NCBI RefSeq assembly: GCF_001975225.1
Contig: NZ_CP019445.1
Span: 1,488,001-1,552,000 of the forward strand
From: Kosakonia cowanii JCM 10956 = DSM 18146
Lineage (GTDB): Bacteria; Pseudomonadota; Gammaproteobacteria; Enterobacterales; Enterobacteriaceae
DNA: 64,000 nt
Reading direction: 5' to 3'
The notes beneath the pieces are model-generated. The model worked only from the letters and a program-made list of their open reading frames with translations. It searched no databases and was not told the origin of the DNA. Positions 18,236 to 30,997 of this stretch are shown piece after piece. How positions within the stretch are numbered: position 1 is the stretch's first letter; each line of letters opens with the position of its first letter. A program made the translations under genes and the position numbers.

Positions 18236-18361
18236 CTCAATACGCCAGAACTCGCGCAGATCGTGTGCTTTAGACGAGAAAATAAAAAAGAGGCATGTTA
18301 ACAGTTTGATAGTGATTCTCCTGCCCCTCTCGCGAGCGCTAACGGGGGATTCATAATTTCC

Positions 18362-18676
18362 TCACAATCATAACATTTGAAACAATTACCGACAAAGCGC
18401 TGTTCGGCACATCCTCTGTATGCCGCTTTTTGGTATCCTGCCGCTGTGAGGTCATTCCTCCCCGTCAGCGCATCTCTACCCCCGCCTGACTTCCCATTTT
18501 TAGCCGCTTATCGCGCAATTAAAATGCCATAAGCGCAATTTTCATAGAAAGACTAACGCATTGAAATGTGCCCATGTAATATGAGGCCGGGCTATTGCGA
18601 CTTTCGCCTTCGTGGTCCAGATTTGATGAATAACGACTCCCCTTAACAGACTCATTAAGCGCTTTGACGAAACGCC
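18362..18676. other. Non-coding stretch before the J-domain gene
   Basis: About 315 bp without a convincing frame. It should hold the promoter of the gene at 18677, but I cannot point to clear -35 and -10 boxes. It probably marks the right edge of the accessory region. Confidence 0.4.
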
Positions 18677-19846
18677 ATGAACAAACCAATAAAACGGCTT
18701 GAAATCATCAAATACGCCATTGAACTGGAGGATGACAGCATCATCCTCAGCCAGCTTCCTTTGCTGAAAACGGAAGTGACCGACCCGGAGTTAGCGTTTA
18801 TTGTTCACGCGCTCGAAGAGAAGAACTACAGCGATGCGATGCGCGCCATTACGGTGTGGCTACAGAGCCAGCGCTCGGTCGTCAGTTGGCAAGATCCGCA
18901 GGTTTCTGCCAGCAAGCTGGAACTCAAAGCGCTGGAGGAGCAGCTCCGCGAGCTTATCGATAAGCGCAATGCGCGCATTCAGCAGCTGGATGAATTTAAC
19001 GATCTCTACTTAACCCGCCTTGGGCCGCTGATGTCGCAGATCCTGCGCCTGCGTAAAATGCTGGCTGAAGCCGCAGTGCGTCGCCAGGAAGCGGAAGCAC
19101 GTCGACGCGAGGCTGATTATCTGCGTTGCCAGAAATACCTCTCGCAGGCGGTGAATGTGCTGGTGACGCTCACGCAGCGCTGGCAGAGCATGCCGCCGCA
19201 CTCGATGCAGGCGGCTGAAGCGCGTAAACATCTCCAGCAGCAAAGCGAGCTGATCGCCTCCCTGCTGGCAGAGGCGCAGGAGCTGGAGCGCGGTCTGACG
19301 CGTGAAGAGGAGCCGACGCGCCAGGCGCGCGACGAAGCGCGTCAGGAGTACGAAAGCTATCAAGAGCAGCAGCACGATGCGGAAAAACGCTTCAGCTTCG
19401 AGCAGAAGATGTCGGAAGAGGAGCGCCATGAGCTGAAGCGTCTCTGGCGACAGGCGAGTAAACTCTGTCACCCCGATCTGGTCGACAGCGAGATGAAAAA
19501 CGATGCCAATAGCATGATGGTGCAGCTCAATCAGGCCCGTCAACGCGGCGATCTGAGCGCGATTCGATCCATGCTCAGCCGCCTGCAAAAAGGGCTGGAG
19601 CCGCTAATGGCCAGCGACAGGCTGAACGACGTCCAGCGTCTGCGTCAGCGCATTGTGGAAGTGAAGCAGCACATCGCCACGCTGATTGAAGAGTTAATGA
19701 CGCTGGATAAAGAGGAGACCTGGCAGTTGGTCTCTTCCCTTGGCGATCGGGAAACCTATTTCCGCCAGCAGGAGAAAGCGCTGGCTGAGATCCGTGAATC
19801 CCTTGAGCAGCAGGTTAACGAAGCCGAATACGACGAAGTTGCCTGA
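18677..19846 (+). CDS. J-domain-containing coiled-coil protein
   Basis: The product is 389 residues. Residues 80-240 are heptad-rich, Glu/Arg/Gln-rich coiled coil. The J-domain core lies around 250-300: RLWRQASKLCHPDLVD with HPD at 265-267, followed by a helix III-like MVQLNQARQRGD. A second coiled coil follows to the acidic end NEAEYDEVA. J-proteins stimulate DnaK-type chaperones, and the HPD is the contact motif. Having the J-domain between coiled coils, not at the N-terminus, is unusual and suggests a specialised co-chaperone. The gene separates the accessory region from yqjH and has no E. coli K-12 counterpart at this site. The ribosome-binding site is weak. Confidence 0.7.
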   Translation: MNKPIKRLEIIKYAIELEDDSIILSQLPLLKTEVTDPELAFIVHALEEKNYSDAMRAITVWLQSQRSVVSWQDPQVSASKLELKALEEQLRELIDKRNARIQQLDEFNDLYLTRLGPLMSQILRLRKMLAEAAVRRQEAEARRREADYLRCQKYLSQAVNVLVTLTQRWQSMPPHSMQAAEARKHLQQQSELIASLLAEAQELERGLTREEEPTRQARDEARQEYESYQEQQHDAEKRFSFEQKMSEEERHELKRLWRQASKLCHPDLVDSEMKNDANSMMVQLNQARQRGDLSAIRSMLSRLQKGLEPLMASDRLNDVQRLRQRIVEVKQHIATLIEELMTLDKEETWQLVSSLGDRETYFRQQEKALAEIRESLEQQVNEAEYDEVA

Positions 19847-19851
19847 TATGT

Positions 19852-19870
19852 GCCCGGCGCTCTGCCGGGC
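19852..19870. terminator. Hairpin between J-domain gene and yqjH
   Basis: GCCCGGC, loop GCTCT, GCCGGGC form a perfect 7-bp stem between the convergent stop codons. The T-run (TTTTT) comes late, so termination strength is uncertain. Confidence 0.5.
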
Positions 19871-19875
19871 CGCAA

Positions 19876-20646
19876 TTACTTTTTATGCCAGTAAGCCTGC
19901 GCGCGAACGCACTGCTGATCGATAGCGTCCGTTTCAAACCGCGCCTTCAGCGATTTCACCACCTCCCCCTCCCCGGTCAGCCAGATAAAATAGTCCTCAC
20001 CTGGTACAGTTAGCGCCGCCAGCTTTTCCGCCACCTTCTGCGGTTGATGCCCAATCACATACTCAATATCAAAGCCCTCCAGATGCGCGAGGTAATCCTG
20101 ATAAGCGGCATTGTCGATGGTTACCAGCGCCTTCACCTGCGGACGCCGCGCAAGCTGGCTTATCGCCTCCAGCCGACGGCGCAATGCCGGCATACCGGAC
20201 TCATCGCACACGTAGAGTTGCCAGGCGTAATCTTCCGGCACCACCAGCGAACCGCGCGGCCCGCCGATAGTCAGCAGATCTCCGGCTTGCGCGTTGAGTG
20301 CCCATGCGCTCGCTACCCCGCCGTCGTGAATGTAAAAATCGAGAGTCAATTCATTGCGGCTGGCATCAAAGAGCGGCGTATAGTCGCGCGACAGCGGACG
20401 CGGCCCATCGCCCCAGTTAATGCCCTCATCCGTTACCTCTGGCGGAACGAAAGGAGCGCCCTCCTGCGGGAAGAAAACTTTGGTGTGGTCATCGAAACCG
20501 CGTGAGCTAAAGCCATCGAGCTGCTCGCCGCCAAGCACAATGCGCTGGAAGCCCTCGCTTGCCCGCTCAACGCGCAAAACGGTTAACTGGCGAAAACGCA
20601 GCTCATTGCGCACGCGCTGCGGATAACGTGAAGAAGTTGTGGTCAT
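19876..20646 (-). CDS. yqjH: NADPH-dependent ferric-chelate reductase YqjH
   Basis: This SIP-family flavin reductase releases iron from ferric chelates such as enterobactin breakdown products. I chose the ATG at 20646 (MTTTSSRYPQRVRNELRF), giving 256 residues, close to the 254 of E. coli; the open frame extends 129 bp further but without family similarity. The FAD-binding RDYTPL motif, DFYIHDGG and the NAD-binding LYVCDESGMPALRRRLE are visible. It is divergent from yqjI, with a Fur-like box and YqjI palindromes in between, so iron and nickel status should control it. Confidence 0.94.
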   Translation of the reverse strand: MTTTSSRYPQRVRNELRFRQLTVLRVERASEGFQRIVLGGEQLDGFSSRGFDDHTKVFFPQEGAPFVPPEVTDEGINWGDGPRPLSRDYTPLFDASRNELTLDFYIHDGGVASAWALNAQAGDLLTIGGPRGSLVVPEDYAWQLYVCDESGMPALRRRLEAISQLARRPQVKALVTIDNAAYQDYLAHLEGFDIEYVIGHQPQKVAEKLAALTVPGEDYFIWLTGEGEVVKSLKARFETDAIDQQCVRAQAYWHKK

Positions 20647-20669
20647 AATCGGCCCTACTGAATGTGAAA

Positions 20670-20681
20670 TAGATATATCTA
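20670..20681. promoter_or_regulatory. Putative YqjI operator near yqjH
   Basis: TAGATATATCTA is a perfect 12-bp palindrome 24 bp before the yqjH start. A near copy, TTAGATATATCGAA, sits at 20855-20868 before yqjI. PadR-type YqjI is known to repress both genes through such palindromic sites. Confidence 0.65.
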
Positions 20682-20689
20682 AATTTTGT

Positions 20690-20708
20690 GCAAATGATAA
20701 TGATTGTT
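20690..20708. promoter_or_regulatory. Putative Fur box
   Basis: GCAAATGATAATGATTGTT matches 14 of 19 positions of the classical Fur consensus. It lies 44 bp before the yqjH start codon. Iron control of yqjH is known in E. coli. Confidence 0.65.
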
Positions 20709-20854
20709 GTTTATGGGGAAGGCAAGATTTTTTTAAGATATAGCAACAGCTAAGAGCACGCGCTGACAAAATCACTATTTAAAATCATTATTATCAACAA
20801 GATATAAATAAATCATTAAACCAGCCTGTTACCAGACAGAGTTTAGATATAGAT

Positions 20855-20868
20855 TAGATATATCGAAT
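20855..20868. promoter_or_regulatory. Putative YqjI operator near yqjI
   Basis: TTAGATATATCGAA lies 16 bp before the yqjI start, overlapping where RNA polymerase would bind. An adjacent TTAGATATAG (20843-20852) may be an additional half-site. This fits autorepression by YqjI. Confidence 0.6.
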
Positions 20869-20884
20869 TAAAACGGAGAGTAGG

Positions 20885-21397
20885 ATGCGCCATTCACACG
20901 ACAGTCACGATAACGAACACCACGGCGGCCGTCGGCAGCGCTTTTTTGGCCACGGGGAGTTACGCCTGGTGCTGCTGCATCTGCTGCGCGACAGCGACAG
21001 CCACGGCTATGAACTTATCAAAGCTATTGAAACACTGACCGAGGGAAACTACACCCCCAGCCCCGGCGTGATCTACCCGACTCTCGATCTGTTGCGCGAT
21101 CAGCAGTTGATTACTATCAGCGATGAGGAGAGTGGGCGCAGGGTGATTGCGATAACCCGCCACGGCCAGCAGTGGCTGGATGAGAGCCAGCAGCAGCTGA
21201 CGCAGATTCTGGAGCGGGTTAAAGCGCGTAATGTCGGCTATCAGTTACGCAGAGATCCACAGATGAAGCGGGCGCTGGCGAACTTTAAAGCCGTGCTCGA
21301 TCTGCGCGTGAATCAGCAGGCGCTTAGCGCCGCGCAGCTTAAACAGATAATTGGCATTATCGACCGCGCGGCGCTGGAGATATCCCAGCTGGATTAA
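20885..21397 (+). CDS. yqjI: PadR-family nickel-responsive repressor YqjI
   Basis: YqjI binds DNA in the apo form and is released by nickel, controlling yqjH and itself. The product has 170 residues; E. coli YqjI is longer (about 207), mainly because of a longer His-rich N-terminal arm. Here the arm is short ([20 protein letters not shown], six His) and may bind less metal. The PadR winged helix is clear: [20 protein letters not shown] and [14 protein letters not shown]. Its stop codon overlaps the stop of the convergent receptor gene. Confidence 0.92.
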   Translation: MRHSHDSHDNEHHGGRRQRFFGHGELRLVLLHLLRDSDSHGYELIKAIETLTEGNYTPSPGVIYPTLDLLRDQQLITISDEESGRRVIAITRHGQQWLDESQQQLTQILERVKARNVGYQLRRDPQMKRALANFKAVLDLRVNQQALSAAQLKQIIGIIDRAALEISQLD

Positions 21398-22956
21398 GCT
21401 GGCATTGGCGCTTCACGCAGGCGGAAGACCTTCACCAGTTCGCGCAGATGCAGCGCCTGATCGTTCAGTGACGCGGCTGCCGCAACGGACTCTTCCACCA
21501 GGCTTGAGTTCTGCTGGGTGGTGGAGTCAATCAGGCCGATAGCGCTGTTGATCTGCGAAATGCCATCGGTCTGCTCGCGGCTCGCCTGGCCGATTTCACG
21601 CAGGATCACATCCATCTCTTCGACGTTGGTCACCATACCGTTAATCAGCGCGCTGGCTTTCTCCACCAGCGCCATCCCTTCACGGGTCTGGCTGGCTGAG
21701 CTCTCGATCAGATGGCGAATATCATTCGCCGACGAGGCGCTTTTCTGCGCCAGTTGACGCACTTCACCGGCCACCACGGCAAAACCACGGCCATGCTCAC
21801 CGGCACGCGCCGCTTCAACCGCGGCGTTCAACGCCAGAATATTGGTCTGGAAAGCAATCGCATCAATCAGGTTGATGATGTCAGACATGCGATTAGAGGT
21901 GTCGTTGATAACCCGCATCTTCTCGGTGACCTGCATCATCATCTCGCCATTGCTCTTCACCACCGTCGCGGCATCGGCCGACAGCGTCGTGGCTTCAGAG
22001 GTGTGATCGGCTGTGTTCTTCACGGTTGCCGTGATCTGCTCCATGGATGCCGCAGTCTGCTCAACGGAACTTGCCTGCTCTTCCGTGCGCGCCGCCAGAT
22101 CCTGGTTACCGGCAACAATTTGCGCCGCCGCGCTGGAGATATTTTCAGAGCCGTTTTGCACCTGATGCACAATCTCCACCAGGCGATTTTTCATCTCCAT
22201 CAGCGCACGCAACAGCGTTCCGGTCTCATCATGATGACGAGAGTCAATGGAGCGGGTTAAGTCGCCATCGGCGATCGCTTCCGCAAAAGTGACTGCTTCG
22301 CGAAGCGGACGAGTGATCATTCGCGCGATGACCACGCCAATCAGGCTTCCGAGGGCAATACTGATCGCCGCCAGCGCAATCAACAGCAGGCGGTTGGAGC
22401 CAAAGTCCTTCTGCACCTGCTGACCGGCGTCACGCATCTGCTGATCCTGGATGGCAATCAGCTCCTGCACTTTCGCTTTATAGGCCTTCTGGACAGTGAT
22501 GGTATTGGTCATCATCTCCTGAATGGCGGCCGGGCGATCGTTGCGCTTTACCGCATCGAGGATGCGAAAACGGGAGTCGAGGTACTGTTGGCGCACGGTG
22601 CGGATCTCAGCAAGGATTTGCTGCGACTGCTCGTCGCGCAAGTTTTTCGAGAGATCGGCCAGTAAGGCAGAGATACGCGAGCTAATAGCCGCCAGCTGTT
22701 TCTGGGAATCAGCCGACCATTTGCCGTCCGTATCCAGCAGCATTAATTGTTGCGTACTGACGAACGTCTGGAAATTATCAATCAGCTCGTTTGCTTTTAC
22801 GGTCGTGGGATAATCCTCATGCACAATTTCTTGCATACCGTTGTTGGCACGATTAAGGCTGAAAAGCGAGAAACAGGAACTCACCACCATCAATATAATA
22901 AAGAATCCGAATGCCAGAAATAATTTCGTACCGATTTTTACATCATGTAAAAACAT
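21394..22956 (-). CDS. Methyl-accepting chemotaxis protein with 4HB sensor
   Basis: This 520-residue receptor has TM1 near 12-32, a four-helix-bundle periplasmic sensor, TM2 near 191-213 ([20 protein letters not shown]), a HAMP domain to about 266 and a cytoplasmic signalling hairpin with the invariant tip [20 protein letters not shown]. The C-terminus (LREAPMPA) lacks the NWETF pentapeptide that tethers CheR and CheB, so it behaves like a low-abundance receptor. The ligand is unknown. A FliA promoter at 23063-23089 places it in the late flagellar regulon. E. coli K-12 has no receptor gene between yqjI and aer. Confidence 0.93.
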   Translation of the reverse strand: MFLHDVKIGTKLFLAFGFFIILMVVSSCFSLFSLNRANNGMQEIVHEDYPTTVKANELIDNFQTFVSTQQLMLLDTDGKWSADSQKQLAAISSRISALLADLSKNLRDEQSQQILAEIRTVRQQYLDSRFRILDAVKRNDRPAAIQEMMTNTITVQKAYKAKVQELIAIQDQQMRDAGQQVQKDFGSNRLLLIALAAISIALGSLIGVVIARMITRPLREAVTFAEAIADGDLTRSIDSRHHDETGTLLRALMEMKNRLVEIVHQVQNGSENISSAAAQIVAGNQDLAARTEEQASSVEQTAASMEQITATVKNTADHTSEATTLSADAATVVKSNGEMMMQVTEKMRVINDTSNRMSDIINLIDAIAFQTNILALNAAVEAARAGEHGRGFAVVAGEVRQLAQKSASSANDIRHLIESSASQTREGMALVEKASALINGMVTNVEEMDVILREIGQASREQTDGISQINSAIGLIDSTTQQNSSLVEESVAAAASLNDQALHLRELVKVFRLREAPMPA

Positions 22957-23062
22957 ATCTTCTCCGTGGATTTGAATGTCTTGCTGACAAAAGCTTTGAA
23001 CCCTAATTCAGAAGGCACGCTTAAGTCCCCGGCGCGAATGGAAACCCTGTCGCCACCAGACG

Positions 23063-23089
23063 TTATCGGTAACGTAAATGCTAACTTTA
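23063..23089 (-). promoter_or_regulatory. FliA (sigma-28) promoter of the MCP gene
   Basis: On the minus strand TAAA, exactly 15 bases, then ACCGATAA; this matches TAAA-N15-GCCGATAA at 11 of 12 positions. It lies 107 bp before the start codon. Confidence 0.85.
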
Positions 23090-23341
23090 TGAGTTTGATC
23101 GTTTTTTTATTAAATTAATTGGCCACTGGATAGCCAGGAACTATCAATTTAGCGTCATTGATCGTTATTTGTTTCGTTTTCTTATTATTTCATGGATATA
23201 TTAATGGGAGTTAACTAGAGTTAATTGGAAATTAAATTTCAAGCTAACTAATTTATTGAGCCAGGCACTAACAAAATATCAATTAATAAAAAAGTAACAA
23301 TTTAGAAAAAATTATTAACATGAAGATGGATTAGCAGAAAT

Positions 23342-23374
23342 AAAAAAACCGCCAGCAGAGGCGGCGGTTTTTTT
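23342..23374. terminator. Bidirectional terminator downstream of aer
   Basis: Seven A, CCGCC, a short loop, GGCGG and seven T. In the minus direction it ends aer 14 bp after its stop codon and keeps transcription from running into the MCP promoter region. Confidence 0.9.
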
Positions 23375-23387
23375 AATTAAATATCTC

Positions 23388-24908
23388 TTAATGTAATACG
23401 GAAACTGCGTCCTGTAGCCGACCTGCGCGCTGTTTCACCATTGACGACACCTCCGCGCTCTGTTCAACCAGCCCGGCGTTTTTCTGCGTAATCGCATCCA
23501 GCTCCGCCACGGCGCGCGTCAGATCCGCAAGCCCCGTCGCCTGCTCAGAGGTGGACTGGCTAATCTGGGCAATCAGGGCGGTGACATCTTTAACCTGGGC
23601 CACAATATCGTCCATCGTGCGGCCTGCTGCGTGAACCTGGTCGGAGCCGGACTGCACTTTACTGGCGCTGGCATCAATCAGTTTACGGATATCATTCGCG
23701 GCGTTCGCGCTGCGGCTTGCCAGGTGACGAACTTCCCCGGCAACCACCGCGAAGCCTTTGCCCTGCTCCCCTGCCCGCGCTGCTTCAACTGCGGCGTTTA
23801 GCGCCAGGATATTGGTCTGGAAAGCGATATCGTTAATCAGCGCAGTAATGGAGCCGATACGCTGCGTGCTGTCGGCAATCTCATCCATGGTTTTCACCAC
23901 CGTTTCCATCGCTTTACCGCCGTGAGCGGCGGCGTTGCTGGCGGAACTGGAGAGCTTATCTGCCGCAGACGCCGTTTCCGAGTTGCTCTGTACCGACGCG
24001 GCCATCTGGCCCATTGTCGCCACGGTCTGCTGCACGTTAACCACCGTCTGGCGCGTACGCTCATTCAAGTCGTCGTTGCCCTTCGCCAGCGTTTCGCTGC
24101 CGTTAAGCACGCTGCTCACCTGACCAGAGACATCGTTTATCAGCCAGCGGCACATCAGCCCCAACTGACCGACCGAGCGCAGAATTAGCCCCACTTCATC
24201 GCTGCGGTTGAGGAAATCGACGCTGTTACGATCGCCCGTTGCCACACTTAGCGCCTGCTTTGCCACATTCTCGACCGGGCGAACAATCTGCCACTCAAAC
24301 GCCAGCGCGCCCAGCAGCGTCACCAGCGTACTGACCAGCATCGACACAGGATGCGCGCCAGTGAACCACAGCGCCGCCAGCTGTGCGACCCACAGCAGCG
24401 TCATGACGCCGCGCGCCCGCCAGCGCAGCGGAAGCGTGGCCACGTTCCCAAATAAGCCTTTACCCAGTACAAGACCTTTATGCAGGCGCTTTTTGCTGCG
24501 CCCTTCATTTAATGCGCTGTAGAGCGGCTCAACTGCCGCGATCTCCTGCTCCGTCGCGCGGGTGCGGATCGACATATAGCCGGTCACTTCGCCGTTACGC
24601 ACCATCGGAATGGCATTGGCACGCACCCAGTAGTGATCGCCATTTTTACGGCGGTTTTTCACAATACCGCTCCACGGCTCGCCCTGTTTCAGGGTGAACC
24701 ACATATCGGCAAATGCCGCTTTCGGCATATCTGGATGGCGCACAACATTGTGCGGTTGGCCGCTTAACTCATTGAGGTGATAGCCGCTGGCATGAATAAA
24801 CGCATCGTTAGCGTGAGTGATGTAGCTCTGCGTATCAGTGGTGGACATCAGCGTAGTGTCATCGTCCAGCGGGAAGTTGCGCTGGCTGACATAAAGAGGA
24901 GAAGACAT
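23388..24908 (-). CDS. aer: Aerotaxis / energy taxis receptor Aer
   Basis: Aer senses redox state through FAD bound to an N-terminal PAS domain and signals to CheA/CheW. The 506 residues equal the E. coli length. The PAS domain (about 10-120) contains [20 protein letters not shown] and [21 protein letters not shown] membrane-anchoring hydrophobic region follows near 165-205, then HAMP and the signalling hairpin with [20 protein letters not shown]. There is no methylation-enzyme tether at the C-terminus, as normal for Aer. A FliA promoter lies 53 bp upstream. Confidence 0.96.
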   Translation of the reverse strand: MSSPLYVSQRNFPLDDDTTLMSTTDTQSYITHANDAFIHASGYHLNELSGQPHNVVRHPDMPKAAFADMWFTLKQGEPWSGIVKNRRKNGDHYWVRANAIPMVRNGEVTGYMSIRTRATEQEIAAVEPLYSALNEGRSKKRLHKGLVLGKGLFGNVATLPLRWRARGVMTLLWVAQLAALWFTGAHPVSMLVSTLVTLLGALAFEWQIVRPVENVAKQALSVATGDRNSVDFLNRSDEVGLILRSVGQLGLMCRWLINDVSGQVSSVLNGSETLAKGNDDLNERTRQTVVNVQQTVATMGQMAASVQSNSETASAADKLSSSASNAAAHGGKAMETVVKTMDEIADSTQRIGSITALINDIAFQTNILALNAAVEAARAGEQGKGFAVVAGEVRHLASRSANAANDIRKLIDASASKVQSGSDQVHAAGRTMDDIVAQVKDVTALIAQISQSTSEQATGLADLTRAVAELDAITQKNAGLVEQSAEVSSMVKQRAGRLQDAVSVLH

Positions 24909-24960
24909 GGTTGCGTCCTGTGCAGGTTATATTGCCGTGAAAAAATTATTGCGAATGTTA

Positions 24961-24987
24961 TTTCGGCGATAATGAATTTATCTTTAG
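24961..24987 (-). promoter_or_regulatory. FliA (sigma-28) promoter of aer
   Basis: On the minus strand TAAA, exactly 15 bases, then GCCGAAAT; the -35 is perfect and the -10 matches 6 of 8. aer is a FliA-dependent gene in E. coli. Confidence 0.8.
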
Positions 24988-25135
24988 TTGTTAAATTTGA
25001 TTTAGATCGCAAATCCGCAGAAAACCCTGATTTTGATAGGTTTGTTAAGATATTGATTTTAATAGTTTCAGCCTGAAAACACTTAGTTGCGCTAACGGGT
25101 TATGCCCCATTTTCATGCATTCGACGCACTTTTTT

Positions 25136-25152
25136 GGCGCAAAGCGCCTTTT
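25136..25152 (+). other. Short hairpin upstream of patA
   Basis: GGCGC, AAA, GCGCC followed by TTTT. No plus-strand gene precedes it, so it is unlikely to be a normal terminator; an attenuator or chance structure are alternatives. Confidence 0.3.
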
Positions 25153-25228
25153 CACCCCCTCGCCTCGCGCTTTTTAACAATGCTGTAACCTATTTTTTGC
25201 CCAGACGGCATGATTAAATCTTGTACGA

Positions 25229-25247
25229 TTTGGCTTTCACCTGGCGT
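25229..25247 (+). promoter_or_regulatory. Possible sigma-54 promoter of patA
   Basis: TTTGGC, then GC after the required ten-base spacing (GG at 25232-25233, GC at 25244-25245). The -24 half fits well; the -12 half (TGGC) is imperfect. E. coli patA (ygjG) is known to be nitrogen-regulated, which makes the site plausible. The leader would be about 80 nt. Confidence 0.4.
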
Positions 25248-25302
25248 TTATCCCGATTTCTCTGCCCGCCGCCGAAGTGGCGTAATCCCTGCAATACTTT
25301 AA

Positions 25303-26718
<1,416 letters not shown>

Positions 26719-26723
26719 CACTC

Positions 26724-28950
<2,227 letters not shown>

Positions 28951-28954
28951 AAAA

Positions 28955-29216
28955 TGCCTGATGGCGCTGCGCTTATCAGGCCTACGAGGTTTGAAACGTT
29001 GTAGGCCGGATAAGGCGTGAGCCGCCATCCGGCAAAGCGACTGATGGCGCTGCGCTTATCAGGCCTACAGGCTTTGAGACGTTGTAGGCCGGATAAGGCG
29101 TGAGCCGCCATCCGGCAATGCGCCTGATGGCGCTGCGCTTATCAGGCCTGTGGGGTTTGAGATGTTGTAGGCCGGATAAGGCGTAAGCCGCCATCCGGCA
29201 GAGCGCCTGATGGCAC
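28955..29216. repeat. Tandem BIME array, 83-bp period
   Basis: The CTGATGG landmark occurs at 28958, 29041, 29124 and (truncated unit) 29207, exactly 83 bp apart. Each full unit is a pair of facing REPs. The array lies between the convergent genes fadH and rlmG and probably also stabilises or ends their transcripts. Confidence 0.93.
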
Positions 29217-29222
29217 GGTCGG

Positions 29223-30353
29223 TTAGCGCTTTTTGCGCACTTTAACCGATTTGAGGATCACGAACTTATTGTTGGTCGCCACGGTTTCGCAATTGCCAAA
29301 CACGCGTTTGAGCTTGCGGAAATAGTCGAGATGGCGATTGCCGACAATACGTAATTCACCGCCATACTTCAGGCAGCGGCGCGCATCGTTAAACATCTGC
29401 CAGGCAATGTGATCGGTGATGGCGCTCTGCTGATGGAACGGCGGGTTACAGAGCACCGCCGCAAAGCGATCCGGCTCAATGCCGGAGAGCGCGTTGTTGA
29501 TCATAAACTCGCAGCGCTCCACATCCTCTGGCAGGTTGCTCTCCACGTTCAGACGCGAAGAGGCGACCGCCATGGCCGACTCATCAACAAACAGCACCTG
29601 CGCCTGCGGGTTGCTGGCCAGCAGTTGCAGGCCAATCACGCCATTGCCGCAGCCGAGATCGACCATCTCGCCCTCGACATTTTCCGGCAGATTTTGCAGG
29701 AAAAAGCGTGCGCCGATATCCAGCCCGCTGCGGGAAAAAACATTCGCGTGGTTGTGAATGGTCCAGGGCGTACCATCCAGCTTCCAGCTTGCCAGCAGCG
29801 AGGTTTCAACAGGCGCGGGAGCGTTAAAGGTGCAGTTGATCAGGCGCGCTTTGCGCCATGCCAGCGTAGTGGTAGTCGGGCCGAGGATCTTTTCAAACAG
29901 CGCCATCGTCGAATTGTGAATATCACGGGTTTTCGCACCGGCGATAATCCGCGTCTGCGGCGTAACCACCTCGCGCAGGGCGCGCAGCTGCTGTTCAAGC
30001 AGCGCCAGCTGTTTGGGTATTTTAATCAGCACTAAAGCCGGATTGGCCGGTAGCGGGCTGAGGCAATCCTGAAAGATGACCGCCTCTTCATCCAGATCGT
30101 TAATGCGCAGGTTATGCTGCGTTGCCAGCTCGGCAATAAAGGAGTCGTTAATCGACACCGGATGATGGGCCGCCAGCGCACAGGCCAGCGCGCCGAAGCT
30201 GTCGTTGAAGATCAGAACCGGGCCATCGACCGCATCCACCTGTTGCAGAAGATACTCATCTGCTGCATCCCACGCCTGTAGCGACGCCTCTTCCACGCCG
30301 ACAGGGAATCTGTCTAAAGTGAATGACTGTCCGTTTAACTCAACCTGGCTCAT
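29223..30353 (-). CDS. rlmG: 23S rRNA (guanine-1835-N2)-methyltransferase RlmG
   Basis: RlmG methylates G1835 of 23S rRNA. The 376 residues show an N-terminal degenerate methyltransferase-like half and a C-terminal catalytic half with the SAM-binding motif [12 protein letters not shown] and the N2-methyltransferase motif CNPPFHQ. The C-terminus is basic (SVKVRKKR). It is divergent from ygjP, as in E. coli where it was named ygjO. Confidence 0.95.
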   Translation of the reverse strand: MSQVELNGQSFTLDRFPVGVEEASLQAWDAADEYLLQQVDAVDGPVLIFNDSFGALACALAAHHPVSINDSFIAELATQHNLRINDLDEEAVIFQDCLSPLPANPALVLIKIPKQLALLEQQLRALREVVTPQTRIIAGAKTRDIHNSTMALFEKILGPTTTTLAWRKARLINCTFNAPAPVETSLLASWKLDGTPWTIHNHANVFSRSGLDIGARFFLQNLPENVEGEMVDLGCGNGVIGLQLLASNPQAQVLFVDESAMAVASSRLNVESNLPEDVERCEFMINNALSGIEPDRFAAVLCNPPFHQQSAITDHIAWQMFNDARRCLKYGGELRIVGNRHLDYFRKLKRVFGNCETVATNNKFVILKSVKVRKKR

Positions 30354-30423
30354 TGACCCTCCGCAATGCTAAAATTCGCGCGTTTTATCGCTCAATTACG
30401 TAAGGATGTAAACACATTTCACC

Positions 30424-30915
30424 ATGAAGACCCTCACCTATCTTCAGGGCTATCCTGAATCCCTGCTGGCGCAGGTACATACGCTGATTGAGCAGAACCG
30501 TCTGGGCGAGGTGCTGGCAAAACGCTACCCCGATAGCCACGGCGTTACCACCGATAAAGCGCTCTATCACTACACGCAAGAGATGAAAAACCAGTTCCTG
30601 CGTAACGCCGCGCCGATCAATAAAGTGATGTATGACAGTAAAATTCATGTGCTCAATAATGCCCTTGGCCTGCACACCGCCATTTCCCGCGTGCAGGGCG
30701 GCAAGCTGAAAGCGAAAGCGGAGATTCGCGTCGCCACCGTTTTCCGCGATGCGCCGGAAGCCTTTCTGCGCATGATTGTGGTACACGAACTGGCACACCT
30801 GCGCGAGAAAGAGCATAACAAAGCGTTTTACCAGCTCTGCTGTCATATGGAGCCGCAATACCACCAGCTCGAGTTCGATACCAGGCTGTGGTTGACCCAT
30901 CTCGCCTTACGCTAA
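30424..30915 (+). CDS. ygjP: YgjP family metal-dependent hydrolase
   Basis: This 163-residue protein belongs to the WLM/DUF45 zinc hydrolase group; the metal site is VVHELAHLREKEHNKAFY (HExxH plus a downstream His). For E. coli YgjP a UTP pyrophosphatase activity has been reported, as I recall; the sequence here only supports a metal-dependent hydrolase. ygjQ, which follows in E. coli, is missing and ygjR comes next after 82 bp. Confidence 0.88.
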   Translation: MKTLTYLQGYPESLLAQVHTLIEQNRLGEVLAKRYPDSHGVTTDKALYHYTQEMKNQFLRNAAPINKVMYDSKIHVLNNALGLHTAISRVQGGKLKAKAEIRVATVFRDAPEAFLRMIVVHELAHLREKEHNKAFYQLCCHMEPQYHQLEFDTRLWLTHLALR

Positions 30916-30997
30916 GCATGCGCGCCAGCGCACTGGTTTTGTCATGTTGACGTGCTAGAGTGACAGCGGAACCCTTTAACGGAGAAGTAGCGCCTTT

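Noticed and set aside
20647..20775. N-terminal extension of YqjH by 43 residues
   Set aside because: The extension runs through the Fur and YqjI sites and is not found in E. coli YqjH; ATG 20646 fits the family.
28955..29216. Regular repeats that could suggest a CRISPR array
   Set aside because: The repeats are REP palindromes with an 83-bp period and no unique 30-35-bp spacers; no cas genes are nearby.
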